Below, one piece after another: positions 22,736-23,636 of a stretch of 23,636 nt of DNA; position 1 is the first letter of the stretch, and each line of letters opens with the position of its first letter. The DNA lies in assembly GCA_016871655.1 (NCBI GenBank), contig VHCR01000001.1, positions 1-23,636 of the forward strand, read 5' to 3'. The stretch comes from Verrucomicrobiota bacterium (GTDB taxonomy: Bacteria > Verrucomicrobiota > Verrucomicrobiia > Chthoniobacterales > UBA6821). A program made the position numbers and the translations under genes. A model generated the notes under the pieces. That model saw only the letters and a list, made by a program, of their open reading frames with translations. It searched no databases and was not told where the DNA came from.

Positions 22736-22798
22736 AGTCTATCCAAATGCCCTGTGAGCGAAAGGTGTGTTCTTGGTGCTTAATTTTCTTCCTTGCTT

Positions 22799-23275
22799 CT
22801 ACTTTTCACGCCGTAAGATTTGCATGATGTCATTCGCATCATGAGCATTGGTCAGAGCTTCACGCGTGGCGCGATCATTGAGAAATTTAGCAATCGCAGA
22901 AAGTGTTTTGAGGTGCGTTTGAAATTGGGCAGCAGGAACAAGAAAGAGAACGACAAAATGGACAGGCTTGCTATCAAGCGACTCAAATTCAATTCCTGTT
23001 TGAGAACGTCCGAAGGCAATCACAATTTTATCGACAGCCTCTGAGGAAGCATGAGGAACGGCTACTCCAAAACCAATACCCGTACTCATCGTCTCTTCAC
23101 GATGAAACAAAGAACCAAGAATATTTTCTTTTTCTTTTCTGGGAAGATGTCCCCCTTCGACTAAAAAGGAAACGATCTCCTCAATGGCTTGCCATCTTTC
23201 TGTGGCTTGCAAATTTGGGATAATCTGACTCTCGCAGAGTAGAGTTCCTAAAGTTTCTGAAAGTGGCAAATTCAT
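22799..23275 (-). CDS. PTS IIA-like protein (PtsN family)
   Basis: A 158-residue EIIA of the fructose/nitrogen-regulatory type. The phosphorylatable histidine is in GFGVAVPHASSEAVDKIVIA; KENILGSLFHREETMSTGIG precedes it and PVHFVVLFLVPAAQFQTHLK follows, all as in PtsN proteins. No EIIB or EIIC is fused or nearby, so a regulatory role (nitrogen-type phosphotransfer chain) is likelier than sugar transport. The ATG has no SD; a paired inverted array separates it from tsf upstream. It faces sctW with 63 bases between the stops, where I find no terminator. It may be co-transcribed with tsf. Confidence 0.85.
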   Translation of the reverse strand: MNLPLSETLGTLLCESQIIPNLQATERWQAIEEIVSFLVEGGHLPRKEKENILGSLFHREETMSTGIGFGVAVPHASSEAVDKIVIAFGRSQTGIEFESLDSKPVHFVVLFLVPAAQFQTHLKTLSAIAKFLNDRATREALTNAHDANDIMQILRREK

Positions 23276-23298
23276 GAATGAGGAAAGAAGAAGAATTC

Positions 23299-23358
23299 AC
23301 CACAAAGAAAACAAAGAACACAAATTCATTTTTTGCGCTCTTTGCGTTCTTTGCGGTT
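23299..23358. repeat. Paired inverted array, CGCAAAGAA type, tsf-ptsN spacer
   Basis: On the minus strand AACCGCAAAGAACGCAAAGA begins the left half and TTTGTGTTCTTTGTTTTC begins the right half, around a short A/T-rich centre. Units have period 9. The halves pair as a long imperfect hairpin; the left uses GCAAAGAAC and the right ACAAAGAAC, so G-to-A changes are tolerated by G-T pairing. Confidence 0.75.
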
Positions 23359-23366
23359 AATTATTT

Positions 23367-23636
23367 TTATCCTGCGATTTCTTCGCCAACCATATAGCGC
23401 GTAAAACGTCGTATGACAATATTTTCTCCGAGTTCTGCAATTTTAGAAGAGACATAGTCCTTGATCGTTAAATCAGGGTTTTTGACGAAAGTTTGTTCCA
23501 TCAAGCAGACTGTACTATAAAATTTATCCAATTTCCCATCAACAATTTTTTCCATGATGGGCTCAGGTTTGCCTTTTACTTGCTCGCGATAGATTGCTCG
23601 TTCTGCTTCGACGAGCTGAGCATCGACCTGTTCGCG
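23367..23636 (-). CDS. tsf: Elongation factor Ts, C-terminal part
   Basis: The last 89 codons of tsf; the gene continues beyond the window. The read-through includes REQVDAQLVEAERAIYREQV, KGKPEPIMEKIVDGKLDKFY, STVCLMEQTFVKNPDLTIKD and GENIVIRRFTRYMVGEEIAG, the C-terminal dimerisation and core part of EF-Ts, the nucleotide exchange factor of EF-Tu. The end RRFTRYMVGEE matches the usual 'RRF.R..VGE' finish. Stop TAA; 91 bases to the ptsN start. Confidence 0.93.
   Translation of the reverse strand, partial: REQVDAQLVEAERAIYREQVKGKPEPIMEKIVDGKLDKFYSTVCLMEQTFVKNPDLTIKDYVSSKIAELGENIVIRRFTRYMVGEEIAG

Noticed and set aside
22736..22798. Terminator between convergent sctW and ptsN
   Set aside because: No GC-rich stem with a T-run could be found in either direction.

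Overview
The window comes from a Gram-negative bacterium: it has an LPS-type heptosyltransferase, an OprB-family outer-membrane porin and part of a type III secretion system (T3SS). The T3SS, an FHA-domain SctD, a fused SctW of about 400 residues and a PtsN-like protein suggest a host-associated lineage, perhaps Chlamydiota/PVC-like. No gene here fixes the phylum. Most starts lack a clear Shine-Dalgarno (SD) sequence; the clearest SD belongs to an IS30 transposase relic.

Layout. (1) 1-365: truncated IS30-family transposase. (2) 366-6293, all minus: thiS, thiH, an orphan low-complexity protein, a heptosyltransferase, a short proB, holB and tmk. (3) 6418-8263, plus: an exported orphan protein whose C-terminal 52-residue tandem repeats are broken by two identical one-base deletions. 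A gene-poor gap with REP-like sequence follows. (4) 8741-10633: an EVE-domain protein, an MFS transporter and tRNA-Ser(UGA). (5) 10743-14742, minus: a metal ABC transporter (binding protein, ATPase, permease) whose last gene is translationally coupled to an OprB porin. A perfect 40-bp palindrome covers the start of the first gene. (6) 14848-15012: a 165-bp MITE-like element. (7) 15196-22735: T3SS genes. The minus-strand group is a SycN-like chaperone, sctX, sctY, sctV, sctD and a SctE-like protein; the divergent plus-strand group is a single-SPOA SctQ/FliN-like protein and sctW. The chaperone-X-Y-V order is that of the Ysc family. (8) 22799-23636: ptsN and the 3' end of tsf.

The most unusual signal is a family of short degenerate tandem arrays, mostly period 7 and sometimes period 9, in nearly every spacer. 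In at least six spacers they occur as two inverted arrays, one at the end of the upstream gene and one just before the next start, often with a promoter-like sequence between. The unit differs between spacers (GTTACAG, GTAACGA, GTAGGTC or CGCAAAGAA types), but the two sides of one spacer match. Two spacers in the T3SS region carry related copies of one cassette: array, extended -10 TGTTATGAT, small hairpin, inverted array. The copies face away from each other, toward sctX and toward sctQ. The arrays also run into coding ends, forming the N-terminus of the MFS protein and the C-terminus of Tmk. I know of no named element with this form, although heptanucleotide repeats are known in other bacteria.
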